Below, piece by piece: positions 45,440-58,800 of a DNA stretch of 64,000 bases. The DNA comes from Setophaga petechia (taxonomy: Eukaryota > Chordata > Aves > Passeriformes > Parulidae). The translations under genes and the position numbers were made by a program. Positions within the stretch are counted from its first letter, which is position 1. Every line of letters starts with the position of its first letter. The notes under the pieces are model-generated. The model was not told the DNA's origin, did not search any database, and worked only from the letters and a program-made list of their open reading frames with translations. Location: positions 30,351,166 to 30,415,165 of the forward strand of contig JANCRA010000009.1 in the NCBI GenBank assembly GCA_024362935.1, given 5' to 3'.

Positions 45440-45812
45440 GGTTAGGTTTTTTGATATAAAGCATGGCACAGTGTTGCCATTTTATCGCAAAAGTTCCATA
45501 CTTTCTCGGTGATTTCTCATGGGTAGCTCTTTGCAGCACTGACTTCTTCACAGTACAGCCAACAAACTGCATCTCTCTTCTCAGCACAACCAACAAACTG
45601 CACCTCTCTCCACAGCACAACCAACAAACTCCAACTCTCCTCAACTAGCTAGCTCACTTTTCTGCAGCACTGTTCTTATTTGACACAGCTGTGGCCTATT
45701 AAGGGCAGGCCTATTCCTAATCTTTTGTAATTAGTACAGCTGCAACTCCTCAGGTGTGAGACTACCTTCGGCACTATGTTTATTTTCTTACATTCTATCC
45801 CTCCACAGCATA
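45440..45812 (-). repeat. LTR-like element with three 31-bp tandem units
   Basis: Read on the minus strand it would start TGTGGAGGGATAGAATG (ending at 45812 on plus), which is a TG start. It then carries three near-identical 31-base units (plus-strand 45549-45579, 45580-45610 and 45611-45641, core CAACCAACAAACT). Promoter-like repeats inside an LTR U3 are common. The other end and a target duplication were not found, so the left boundary is a guess. Confidence 0.4.
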
Positions 45813-47168
45813 GCTGTAGACTGAGGAAAATGGAAGACTAAAAACAAGGCTCTTATGGGCCCTTGTTTTCAGATGACTCTTACCAAACTAAGGGATTGTA
45901 AAGTCATGAGTAAATAAAACTTTGTCATTCCTGCATCCATCTCTGACCAAAATAAAAAAAAAACAAAAAACCCCCCAAACCCCCAAACAACAACAACAAC
46001 AAAAAAACCCCCAAAACCAAGTGTTCCCCCCCACGCCCCTTAGAAGAAAAACCCCAGCAACAAAACAAAAATTATTTTTTAAGCTTTCTCTGACTTATTC
46101 TAAGATAAACCCTAGTGCATATAATTTTTGATAGGGACTTTTTCTCACACTGAGTTTTCAGTTTTTACGGAACACAGACTTCTTGCAACATATGACTTAT
46201 TCTAGTCTACAATACCCCTGTGTTTGCAGAGCTTGATATTTTTCCCTGGCAACTATGTGTGACCCACACGGTTCTGTCTTGCATCATCACCAATTGAAGT
46301 CTCCTTCCAAAATAAATGCCAAAGCATTAGCCAGAAAAAAACCATGAAGATTCTTCATGTGGAGGGGGAAACCCTGTTTTGTAGTTCATTTTTGAGACAA
46401 TGTAATGGTAAATAAATTTGTCAAAAAAACTGTTTCACAGATCTAAACAGATGAATATTAATAAGGCCTTTCTTCGTCCTTGGCTCACACAGTCCCCCCA
46501 TGACTGCAGGGATAAAAAACCTGGTGCTTAGAAAACAATTTCCCTTCATGTAGTCCAGCATATTTCACAGATCTTCATTGCCACAAATCATAGCCAAAGA
46601 TGAGTAAAACTTATATTTTCAGTGAGGAAGATCTCTGAGTCTGGAAAGGTTCAGGAACACATGGGCACCAGAGTACACATCCATTGGACACAATTTACTG
46701 AGTCAGATACAGAGGCAGGAGCTGCAGCCCTAATGGCATCACACCACTCCCCAAAACAGACATGTCCCTCTGTGGCTGGAGAGCAGCTCTCCAAGTTGTT
46801 TAGACTAAGGATAGACTACCAAGACATATGGAAAAATCAAAAACCCAAAAAAAGCCTGGGAAGAAGCCTTATTGGGAAAGCTGAGGCAGAAGGCAGGATG
46901 AGGAGATACAGCAAAGAATCTGTAACAATCCCAAGGAAAAAAGATAGGATCACATAACTAAGCATGCTGTCATCACGCCTATGCAGAATTAAGAAAACTT
47001 AACCTTACCTTTGAGACATTTCCTGATTTTTGAGTACATGACCTATAATTAGTTTCTAAAGTAGGTTGTTGGGTTTTGTTTGCTTGTTTTCAGTTTGTAA
47101 CTATACATACATATATAGACTGAGTCAAACTTTGAACAAATATGTGTAAGGGTGTGTGCTGCCTTGGG
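45813..47168. other. Intergenic with A/C-rich simple repeat
   Basis: Includes an A- and C-rich low-complexity stretch (about 45945-46040). No gene recognised. The bases 47169-47174 (CTGTCC) flank the following solo LTR. Confidence 0.58.
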
Positions 47169-47174
47169 CTGTCC

Positions 47175-47712
47175 TGTAGTAAATGCCACAAGCCTTCCCA
47201 AAGCACCGTGGAGGCTTTAACTATAAGAATGCTGACACAGCAGCAGAGAGGGTTCCGACCCCAAACTTGCAACGTATCTTTGTACCCTTGTAAGGAAAAA
47301 GTCTTGTTAACCCTACTATTGGCCACTTGTAAACCCTCTAACCTTTGCCCATTGGTCAAGTTTGGAGCCTGGCCAAGGGTATAAAAGTAGCTTACTGTAC
47401 CCTACTGACTCAGAAGAAGAAGAACCGGGTCCTTTTACGTCCTCTCTGTGGAACAGCCGGTGTCTCCCTTCTCCTCTCTCTCCGTCTGCCTGAAGCCTAT
47501 GCCCGGGGAAGCCAAGCCTAGCAGCAGCTGAAATCCTAAAGAGCTGATTATCACTATAAAGAGCTGTTATCACTCTGCTGGCTGGAAGGTTCCCCCGTGG
47601 CTTGGGTCCGAGTGGGCTGGAGTCCGGGACTCTGTCCTTTCCTGGGATAGAGGTCTCGAACCAATGCTCTGCTATTGAGACCCCCCCCCCCCCCCCCCCC
47701 CCGGCTTCATAA
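47175..47712 (+). repeat. Solo LTR of the provirus A family, polyadenylation signal deleted
   Basis: Begins TGTAGTAAATGCC as in the provirus A 3' LTR and follows it closely to TTCATAA. Flanked by CTGTCC (47169-47174 and 47713-47718), a 6-bp duplication as expected for class II elements. Against the provirus A LTR it lacks about 16 bases including AATAAA, and carries a 20-base C run (47683-47702). The short frames within it only reflect the LTR part of env. Confidence 0.88.
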
Positions 47713-47718
47713 CTGTCC

Positions 47719-48462
47719 TGCTTGTACATGCATGTTAAATCAGTAATAAGCATTTTCAAATGGAAGATTTGAATGAGCACAAAGAAGTAGAGATGGAAAA
47801 TAATGTGATTTGTTGGAATTTGCCAGGAATCTTATTTTGTACATCTACATGTTCTTCCCCATGCTCCTCAAAAGGCCAAAAGAGGCTGAGAATGTGTTAC
47901 AAATCTTTCTAGTGTGGCAAGCAGGAAAAGTTTCTAAGCACACTGGTTAGGGACAACTGGCCATCTGAAACAGAGTATACCTGGATAAAAAGCACAATGG
48001 AGATGTTTTGCAAGTGGAGGAGAAGAAAAACTGTTAAAGCCACCCTCGTTGCTCATTTGCTTTTGTCCATCCGTCATGGAGCATGGTTGGTTGAAAGTCT
48101 CAAAATGCTAAGTATGACCCAGACACATTTTTAAAGCTGCCTGGTGTAACTTGCCCTTTCTCTGCTCTTCCTCTGCTTGAGGGAATAAGAAAAGGCAGAG
48201 AGGTAAGCAGTGTTCATGCTTATCTCCTCATCAATTCCCTTGCCTGTTAACTAGCTAGCTGGTGTGCTAAGAACTTAACTTGTCACAGGGTTCAAAATCA
48301 TTGGTCATTTCTTGCTTTTAACTCAAATGGGCACAGAATGCTGCATGTCTATTACAAGGATCAAGATAAAATGCAAGCCAATTTCCTCCTCCCTTTTTCT
48401 TCTGCCCCTCTTTTCTGCTGTGCTAAAATGAATACCAGACAGTATCCTTTGACAAAGGGATA
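47719..48462. other. Intergenic, no gene seen
   Basis: Sequence between two solo LTRs. No coding or repeat signature recognised. Confidence 0.55.
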
Positions 48463-48468
48463 GAGCTT

Positions 48469-49861
48469 TATGGTGTCGTGTGTTTTAAAAGTATTTATAT
48501 GAGTTTGGTTGTTGAAATAAAACTCAACAGGGCAGGAGTTTTATTTCTCCTTTTAACGCCTTTATTAAAGAGATCAGCTCAGGATTAGGAAGTTCGACGA
48601 GGCGGCCGTCTCCGTCTTCTTCCCAGCGTGGCTCAGAGGAGGAGGATGTGCAGCTTTGTCCACTAAGGGGCAGAGCCAGGGGTCCAATCCTCACAGGAAC
48701 GTCTAGGGCGGGACCCCGGTATTTCTCGCTTTTCCCTGCTTCCCAGCTCCAGGTCCCGGTCCCAGGCAGCTTCTACAGTCAGGGCGAGGGGCACTAAGGT
48801 CTCTCTACATCTCTGCAGGTCCAGCACTCCACTCCCCACATCCACGAATCATTCCAATTCTTCAATTTTATATTTGGCTCGTTGGTTTTGGGGTTTTTAT
48901 AAGTCCAATAAGTCCCATGGTACAGTGGGTTTTCAAAATCTACATATTGTAATGTTTCCCTCCTCCCCAGCAACACAAAAGGAGGGCTATCTACCTGTCC
49001 TGGCTAGGGTCGTTAAGTGATACAAAGAGAACTATCAACTCTAACGACTTATAGTTAACATAACAAGTAACCCTGCCCAGCAGCTCTGCCTCAGCAGCTC
49101 CAGTCCATAACTCAGTTTTTTCCACTGATATAAAACTAAACAAAACTCAGTTCATAACAGTTGTAAAGTTAGTTATCCTAGTTATCCATTTTATAAGTTT
49201 AAGATATGGTTTGGTCCTCGGTTCCCCCCATGTACCTCCCTCACAATGGTTTCTCCCTAAGTTGTTTACCCCCTGTTTTCCCGCCAATGGCTTGTCTGTC
49301 AAGGTGAGTGATCACTTGATCCTCCCCTTTATGCCCTTATAAGTTTCTTTCCTCCCTCCTGGAGCTGCCCACTTCCCCTGTCTATCATTATAATCACCCC
49401 CCCCCCCCGCTTTTATTTCGAGAATTTTCTGTGTCAATCATCCCTAACTCGATGTATGATTTGCCTGCAGAGCCTCTTTCTTCCCCTGTGTGATCCTCAT
49501 TGGCCCAGCTGTGTCTCACACTCCTCCCCTGATCTTCGTTTATTGGTCACCTTATGTTTCCTTCTATCACGCCCACTGCCTTTATCGGTGCCTCCCCAAG
49601 CCCTTCCGCGCTGACACCCGTCCCTAGTCCCAATTGGGTGATGAAGCTCTTTGGCGTCTATACGAATGTCCACTTTCTCCTTCATTCGTCTTGGGACTTC
49701 GTAGCTTCGCTCTCGCCTGTGCCACCCACGCCACAGACGGCACCACTACCCAGGAGTTTTCGAGGAAGACCCGGGAGTGGCTAATTTTGTGGCCCCTCTG
49801 GCCACACCGGGAGTGGCTAGCCGGCATTTGTCCAGCTCCCATGGCCGCAGAGCAGGCTACA
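48469..49861 (+). repeat. Solo class II LTR (family E, copy 2) containing another LTR
   Basis: Shares both ends and most of the interior with 11301-12036. It starts TATGGTGTCG (the first dinucleotide now TA) and ends CAGGCTACA, flanked by GAGCTT at 48463-48468 and 49862-49867. The AATAAA of copy 1 is changed here. An insertion at 48513-49159 splits it. A C-run lies near 49397-49407. Confidence 0.83.
48513..49159 (-). repeat. LTR nested inside family E copy 2, 5-bp target duplication
   Basis: Present in copy 2 but absent from copy 1 of the host LTR, which defines its ends well. It starts TGAAATAAAACTC and ends TTCATAACA on the plus strand, flanked by GTTGT (48508-48512 and 49160-49164). On the minus strand it begins TGTTATGAACTGAG, and AATAAA faces TTTATT near 48540 and 48562. 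A 5-bp duplication and general look suggest an ERVL-type (class III) LTR. Length is 647. Confidence 0.82.
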
Positions 49862-49867
49862 GAGCTT

Positions 49868-52800
49868 TCTGCAGGTCACTTCAGAAGCAGTTCCTGAATT
49901 CTCATGGGAAAATGAGATTGTGAATGAAAAACATTCCACAAAGACTCTAGTGTGTAAATAAATCCTGATACTTTAACGTTAACGTGTACTGAATACACAA
50001 TAGGTTGTTAAAACACTGGGAAGAACTACAGACTGAAATTACTTGTGTATGGGGGAAAAAAAAATTGAGTTGTCATACTATGCAGGTACTATTAGTGAGT
50101 GAATGAAAACTGGAATTTGCAAAGGGAAATGGTTGCCAAATACCCCTTTTGGTGAGATTTGAATATCTTAATCTCAATTTGAAATTTCCAGCCACAGTTC
50201 TTAAATATATTGTTTTAGTCTACAAATGTTAAAAGATGCTCGAAACTTTGCAAGAAAGATGTGTTTGTCTAAAGTGATAAAGGATCTGGGTGTAGGATAG
50301 TAACACGAGTTCTGTTCAGATTTTTTTTTCCCCCCACAGGAGAATAGGGCTGTCCAAGACCCCGGATTCTTCCCCCCTCCAATCCAAGCAGTGCCCACTC
50401 CCTTCCTCCAGATGAATTTACAAGACTTGATTTCCAGGCTTTTATGCTGTGCATCAACTCATGACATCGACAGTCCAGAAAATAGCATGCTCAAAATGTC
50501 ATGTAAATGTTAGTCTTAATCAGGCAGCCAGATACAATATTATGATACAGCTAAAAACGAATTAAAGAATCTGTCACACACTTAAGAATTTTCCTAGAAA
50601 GGAAGGTTTAGGTAAAGTTTAAATGCATAAAATAAGGACAACATAGTCATAACAGGATATATCTTTTGTTAACTGAAAAACAGAGGAAGAGTCAGCATCC
50701 AAAATAAATTATGCCCAATTAAAATGTTACGGTAGCATGGAATCCATTGCTGCTGGGTGAGAAGGTCTGCCTGTCTGTTCTGTCCAGCCAGCATGGAAAC
50801 AGTATAGAAAGCTAAGAAGACTCATTATTTCAATCCACTGTGGAAAAAAAAAAACCTGTCAGGAAAAGCCATTTCCATAATTTCACTTCCATATCATCAA
50901 TAAATTTCACAAAAATTGGCTGAACTCGCCTTTCCTTTATTCTTACCTTTTAGCACTATCCTAGGGATGAGTGGTTGGTTCCTTTTATGATAGAGCTATC
51001 ACTGGAGTAGTGAAAGCATACCCTATTTCTTAATGGTCTATAAGGAACTTAGCAAACATAAAAAAAACTATCTTGTGGATACTTAGACTACATTCTGAGC
51101 CGCCAAAAGGCTATCCAAAGGGACAGTCTTTCTTGTGGTAAGCAGTTCCAAGTTCCTGATCCAGAAAGTGATAGCAAAAATGAAACAAAGGGTCCTTTAT
51201 TGTGCCTCAGTAATTTTCAGGTCGAAGATCCATCTGGCTGGTTACTGAATATATTTTTTCCCTGTTTCCATACTCAGTTGCAAAAGCTTACTTCGTGTGG
51301 CACATGTGGCACTTGATGCTTACTGTGAGTTGTAGTTTTACCTTGTATTCCGGACAAGTCCATCAGATGATTTTGGTTTGCTATCATGTTCTCAATTTAT
51401 TTCCCCCTGGGACATTGATAATCAGGTGACATTTGCTGTGTTTGCTAACAGCTTTACTGGCTGTTGTGGACATCACTATTCCTTGCAAACTGCTTTGGGG
51501 GGGGGTTGGAGCTCAACCGCCTTGCTCTGATTGCAATCTGAAGGTTCTCACTAGGTTTGTTATTCTTCTGTGCTCAATACAGACTGTAATATATTAGCCT
51601 GTTAGTTGTCTGAATTTGTACTCTTTTTAAAATATAGGCATATAACCAAACAGCTAATCATATCACACTATTCGTTTCTTGTAGGGAGAATGAGAAATAC
51701 CAAAATGGTTTCCTTTTGTAGGGAAAGTTGATAACCTTTTTTGAATATCAGCAATTAGGCAATAAAAAGTTCTACATGTTATTTCCATGTGGAAAACCAC
51801 CGTGATGATGGTAGAGTGAAGCAGTCCTGCTTATGCATAAAGGATGTCCACAAGCCATATTCATCTGACCATATTTGAGCAAAAGCAGATACTTGGCCTC
51901 TAGCTCCATGCCTGTCTCTCTGGCAAGCTACAATAAAAAAGCTGGTGTTTTGCCATGCTGTTTGCCTCCTCCTTTCTGTTTTTCTCCTTGCTGTTTACAG
52001 TACACACCTAGGGTTGAATCCATGTCCAAACCCTGATGGTTTCTTTTGTTTTCTTGCATAACAGAAGGGCACTGAACCTTCTCTGCTTTTTCTTTAGTGG
52101 CCTCTCCCCCTTGATTAATTGCAGAGATGTTTGTGGTTTCCTGTAAATCACAGGCTTATTGAGTAGTGTCTAATCAACCACTGATATTCTGGGCAATTGC
52201 AAAAAAAATTTGCCTATCAATTTCTTTCTGTATATTTTTCTTTCAGTATCATGTAATTCCAGGAGGAGAGTCAGATTCCAAGCCAGGATCCCTTCTACAT
52301 AATTTGTCACCTTTGAGTCAGAGTTGTTCTGGGATTTCGGCAATCAAAGGAGCCAATCACCCAGCTCACTTAGCCTGGGAATGAACTCACTTTTTCTCTG
52401 CCTGGCTCTAAGTTGTCCGAGATACAATGGCAAAAGGCAGGTTTCTTTCCAGGTCCTTTTAACTTGAATCGTTGCTACATAAAAACTATACCTCTGGCAG
52501 CACTTCAGTACATCACATTTGTAGTATATTGGCAAAACTGAAAGCTTCCATGAAACTATGAGACCTGTATTTGCTTCCTTCAAGCTGTGATAATATAGTA
52601 TAATCCTTCCAGGTACCAGCTGATACAACATGTCTTTACAAAGTTTAAAGCTCATTTTTTTTACTAAAATGTACAATTTTCATTGATTTTGGCATTAAAA
52701 ATACTTATTTTTTACTTAATTCTAGTTCTTTGATGTAAGTAACATTGACATTTGGTTGGGAATGTACTGCTGTTTTGAGAGACTATGTGGGAAAGACGTA

Positions 52801-55800
52801 AGAAAGTTCATGAGGTATTAATTTGACATTCTGTATTTCAAGTCTGGATACAAACATTAATTGCCCTCTGTTGTCTGCTACTTATGCTCCACTTGTAAAT
52901 TAGAAGTACATTTATCTGAAGTTTTTTATGAGATGTTCAAATCATGTGCAATTGTAACTTTCCTCTGTATTGGGAATATTTTTACTGTTTACAATGGAGA
53001 CCTAAAACTCATCCTTCTTTCAGGTTATACATTCAGAGGTTGGCCTTTTTTCTTTGATGAATGATGTAGGATCAAAAGCCTTTCACCCACTGCCTTATTG
53101 GGCACTGGGTTGTTTAGTCTGTTTTACCCCTAGCCTTACCAGCAGTCATCATGGACCTACCTTGCTCTCCTGAGGAGATTCAAAAACCAGTATTCCAGAA
53201 GTTGTTCAGAGCCACTGTGGGCCCCTTGTTTTATGTAGAGGAGCATTATTCTCCTCTGGGAGAGAGCTGATGAAAGTTAAACGTGCTTTAAGGTTTCTTC
53301 ATATTGGGGCTGCATTCTCATCTACCTCAGTTCTTAGGAATCAACAGACCTTGTCTGTTTGCCTGAAGGAGAAAGATGATGTGAGAGGGTAGACTAAAAT
53401 ATATCAGGATGCTTTCAGAGGTAGAATATTGCCCTAACATGTGGGTCTCAAGCTGGCTGCAGGCAGCCATATCCCATCTACTTCTGACCCTTGTGTCTAG
53501 TTGGCAGAGTTTTGTAGTTGCAAAGGGAGAAGACTCTTAGGGTAAAGCAATGAGTCCTAAATCTTGCCAGGTAATCTTTGTTTTGCTCTTTCTTTCCTCT
53601 CTGTTACAGGTCTTGCTCAACTAGCATGACTTGAGCCAGGCCTTTCTTCCTCATAAGCGCTTCAGTGTGATAACTCCCTTTGCCCTCAGTTAGGGAGGGA
53701 TTTTGCCTTATGCTATGCCCCTCTTATTTCTGATTTCCCAGTTCTTGGCTTCTGACCGGTCATGGGCCGCAGTACTTGACTCTCCCTGTAGACTTGGACT
53801 CTTTGTGTCTAACAGCATGGTGGAACTGTCAACATTTGCCTGTTCTGTGGTTCTTCCATTACATGAGCCACAAAGCTATGCAATACATAAGATGAAGAAT
53901 TATCAAAGGAAAAAATCTAGTTGGAGCTCTGTATGCGTGTCTTGTTTAGACACTGAAACAATCTACAGAGAATAATACCCATTACCTGCTGTCAGTTAAG
54001 TGGAAGTGAGAGGTGCACTTGTTCCTCCTGTTAAAGGCAAGAACCACATCCCTTGTTCTTGCATGTGCATCCTGCACAGCAATCCATTTGATAGTCTTTG
54101 CTCTGCCCACCTGTTTCCACAATGCCGCTCTCTCTTGCCTTGCAGAAACTGTGTGACACTTGAAATCAGAATTGGTTCTGCAGCTGGACTCACAACAAAG
54201 AGGCACATCAGATGTTTTCTACTGAGCATTTCTTTTAAATTGTAACTTTCTTTTCTGTCCTTGACTCCTAATCCTTCTGCTGCATAAAAGCCTTCATGAG
54301 GTTTGAGAAGGACTTGTTTGTTCAGTGCAGGAGCCAGGAGGACATTATCTAATTGGAAAACAACTCAGCAGCAGGTAACTCATTCCAGGATCCTCATCAC
54401 CTAACTCACTATACACAGCAATTACTAATACGCAGTACAAATGAGATTTTGTTACCCCCTCTCTTACAGGATCCATTTGGATGCAGTGATATTTGTAGGG
54501 TTCAGTGTGAGAAAATGTGAAAACTGCAGCAGTACTTTCCTTGCACTTTGAAGAGATCCCAGATTGCTTGTGAACTTCACTTAAAGGTACAGCATTTATT
54601 ATCAGGGCCTCTTTCTGATGGCACAAGCACACACCATGAATCCCATTCAGTGGGCCAAAGATCTTCTGTAATAATCTCTCAGGAACTGAGAGTTAGATGA
54701 AAATTCCAGTTTCCAAACCAGAAAGGTCTTGCTGTTACCTAATACACTTTGAACACAGGGGGACTTTTTTTTACATCTGAGTCTTTGGCAGTAACTTCTT
54801 AACCACCTTTTCCTGAAAGTCTCACAGTTGGGAGTTGCTTTCTCAGATGAAGGATAAATTACTTATGAACGCATAAACATAGTTATTTTGTTAATGCTTT
54901 GGGTATTAGTGTGAATAATAACATGGCCATAAGCAAATTTCTCTTCAGATTTTAGACTTACTTGTGAAGGAAGAATAAGATCAATGATTCTAAAAGGGGT
55001 TATTCATTGTTACTATTTTGTTGTGTCTTTGCAGAGCTTGCTATTTTTACCAACTAAAATGCAGGGGAATTCTCAAAAGCGGTTTAAAATCATAAACTTT
55101 TCTTAAGTCAAGAACAGATCCTGTCAACCTATTGGCTCCTGCTTCTGTTTTGAAAGGACCATTACTGCACCATCAGCCATTTTTCTGGTGCGAATTTCCC
55201 GTGGGTTTTCTCTGTGAGTTCTCTCTAAGTTTTGACCAGATCTTAGACTTTGACATTATTGGAATTAAAGCTTCTGAATAAGTGCTGTGGATAACATTTG
55301 CATGCTGTACAGTTTGTATGACAGATTAGCGTAAAGTCTTGACATCCTAAGATTAGCTGTTTGCCTCTTTCCAGCAGATATCACTGAGAAAGAGGAGAGA
55401 AGATTTAAAATAATAATCCCCATTTCAGACTGTCTTGTTTTAGATTTTGGGGTTTTTTTTTCCAAGAAGTTAAATGATCTATAAAAAATCTGAGTAATTA
55501 ATGTACATGATTTCTTGACTTGAGAATTCGTGTAGGATGGAGATCAAAATACAGAGCATACACAGTGAAGAATGTATGCTTGTCCAGGGGAGCTTTCTCA
55601 GATAAAGAACCTAGAGCAGTGTGTGACCTGTGGGCTTGTCCTGCACTGTGTGCAGGGCATCCAGCTGCTGTTGCAGCTTGAAAATTTGTCTTCTTGGACT
55701 GTAACAGGTTTACCACAAAACATGTCTGACAATAAATTAAGCCATTTGATTGAGGGCCACTAAGGAATGTCAGAAAAAAGCTTTGGATGCAGAATAGTGA

Positions 55801-58800
55801 GCAAATTCCAGAAGCATGAACATAAAGGAGGGTCTCCCCACAAAGTTTGTTGCAGGTCCATGCTGGGAGTTTGGCATGCCTCTGAAGCACTGCAGCCCTG
55901 TTCCTGGATCCAACATGTCAGTTACTGCTTTATTGCATCCCTATCAGCAATAGGGAATAACTCATGGTGGCTACAGAACCTCAGTAACCTACCACCCAGA
56001 AAGTGGGATGTCATCTATACTACTAAAAAACCAAACTGCCTTTACCTTCATCCTGCCTGGAGTAAATGGCATTCCATCGCAACTGACTCACTGTTCCTCT
56101 CCGGTAGAGCTCTTTAGAGGATGGTGGTCAAAGAAGCTTGGAGATTTTACTTCCTGACTCTGGTGCTATATCAGACAATACAGAAAAATTGGTCTCCCCA
56201 GCTACTGGAGATGCAGTCTTAGCTCAAGCTTAGAGCCAGAGAGAATCTCTTTGTTTCAGTCTGCACCATTAGCAGGGCTCCAGGCTGAGCTGTGTACTCA
56301 TAAGCATGTGCCAGCTTTTTTCCTCTATCAGGACAGGAACCTGCACACAAGTTCAAGGTACCTGGCTTGGGGAATTACTATCAAAACAAAAGATAAAAAG
56401 AAAAAACCAGAAGACACACAGAAAACTCTGCATGTGAAAATGGCAAATCTGCTTAGAAATGTAAGATCCATAAAAAATATAAAATCACACAGTGACAACT
56501 TCTAATCTATTTTTCAGCGTAGGCCTACAATACCTATTCCCCTTGTTCATTCGGGGATCAGGCCAGGTATGGTGATGATCAGAGCAGGCTGGCTGGGAAT
56601 ATGGATTCCTTGATTCTTTTCCAGAGCTGTAGTCAATCCTTTGGATCCTGCTGTTAAGGCAACAGCAGCTGCAATAGCCACAAGTCATGTATTTGAACAG
56701 AATATTTGGATTAGGTCCTGAATGAGCTCAGACAAGCCAGTTAGCATCCTTGCTGTGTCTCATCTGCATTTGGTTTAGTAATACTTTTTATACATGGCAT
56801 CTGGGAGTGGTGATGAATGGTCAGAATGGGGTTTTGAAAGTCTTGAATGGAAGCAGATGCATTGGTATAATGTCTAAATTTTTTTTAAATTATACTTTTT
56901 TTCTCTTGGTGCCAGTATTTTATACATTGTAAACTCTTCAGCAGAGCATGAAACTCCAATCCCATTAAATTTTACTGAACAGCTGAACAAAAATCTGTGA
57001 AGTTCCAAAAAAAAAAAAAAAAAAAAAAAAAATCTAGCCACAAGTATGAGCAGAAGGAGCAGTTTTGTAAGCCCTCTTCTGTGTCTGTGCAAGGATACCT
57101 GGGTGCATATGGAGCCCTCCTTTACTCCCTTGATACAAGCTATGTCTTCTTTACACATTGTTCACAAATAACTACAGGAGATAATCTTGTGTCCTGTGTG
57201 GCTCCTTTCACAGCAGCAGTTTACATTTCCCCAGAAAGCCAGCATTAGAAAGCACTCCATGTGCCCAAAGCCTGGTTTGCAAAGAAAGAAATTGCTATTT
57301 GCTGGTTCCACTGCAGTGGTTGACAGAGGAATTGTCAGAGTTCCTGGTTTGTTCATGACTTTTCCCATGGGAATGTTCTGTGGCAGTGAATTGGTCTGAG
57401 GCTACTGAGTCTGCATTAAACCCTCCAGTAGTATGCCTAACAAATTCAAAAGGTTTGGAGCCAGTGCTCACAAACTCAAGTGCAATATTTGTCTCTTTAT
57501 ATCCTTCTAAAGTAAAGCTGAGCAAGTAACAAAAAGGTGTTTCATAGGTATAAATGTTTCCTAATTGCGTTCAGTCTCTTCTTAATATTTAAACACTTTT
57601 CTCATTGTTGCTTCTCTTAACCTGTAAAGTTAAAGAACTGGCAGGCTTCTTTGCTTATAAGGATATCCCATGATACTTAGAAGCAGAAATAGCTAAAAAT
57701 AGTGAAACTCTCCTCTACACAGCCCCCTAGGAAAATATTATTATAAGCCCAGGCCACAAGTAGGAAGGCTTGAAAAGGAAAGTAAGACATAACTGTGTGA
57801 ATCTGTATAAGCCTTAGGAAAGCATGGCTTAAGAAATAGACTACATTTAAGCTTTTCTTTTATGTGAATCAATTTCCCTGTCCATTGTAAAACACGTCAG
57901 AATCCATCCAGATAATAGAAACAAGGAAAATCTCTTTCTCTGATCTGTTGCTTCTCTGCACCCACATGTGACCTTGGCAAATGATCAGAGATTTGGTCTT
58001 CATTTTGTTGGTCAGCAGTATACATCAATGAGGCTGTCAGCTGCTGCTTTTCCTACTTGCACATCTATACTGAGACAGAATTGCCTGAACCATAGGATAT
58101 CCACAAAACAACAACAAAAAATCTATTTTATATGAAGCATTTATAGATGGGAAATTGAAGACACTGACTTAGATTATCAAGATAATAATGTTCTTCGGGT
58201 GCTGTACTCCTAAGATGAGTAGCATGGTAATGCGAAGGGGGAGGAAGAGGTTAGAATCCAGGCAGCTAATTTTCTGGTAGTGTTCATGATTTCAAACTGT
58301 ATTTCAAGAGTATTAACACCGTCTGACTCGAGTGTCTAGCTTAGTGCCCTTTGGAAGGTCAATACCTACAATGTAGTAAAATCTGTCTCACAGATTGGGT
58401 CATCTCTGCAAACCCTGCTGCACAGTTTTTGCTGTCGTGTCCAAGGTGAGAAAGGATCCTTACTTTTCAGCCCCTTGTGTGTGGGGTAAGAATGTAGAAA
58501 AGTTTTTGTACTTGGTTAATTTTAGGTGGCATTTTATTAGCAAATTCTCTTGTGAATTAAGGACAAATTCCAGTGCTACAGGTGAAACCCTGTTTTTACA
58601 AAATCATGGCTAATCTCATGAATATCAGTTTTGTGAATCATGGGGAAGGGGGTTAAAAAAATTCCTCAACTCAACGCCAAGCTATTTCTTAAAGTGATTC
58701 AGCATGAGTGCAGTGAGCAAGACCAAATCTGCAGGTAGATGCCCTCATCTTTCAGGCCTGCCCTGAGAAAACTTACTGTTATATAACTCTGGGCAAGGCT

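Noticed and set aside
47142..47384. Plus-strand frame resembling the end of provirus A env
   Set aside because: It is the LTR-encoded part only; the element is a solo LTR and no env body precedes it.
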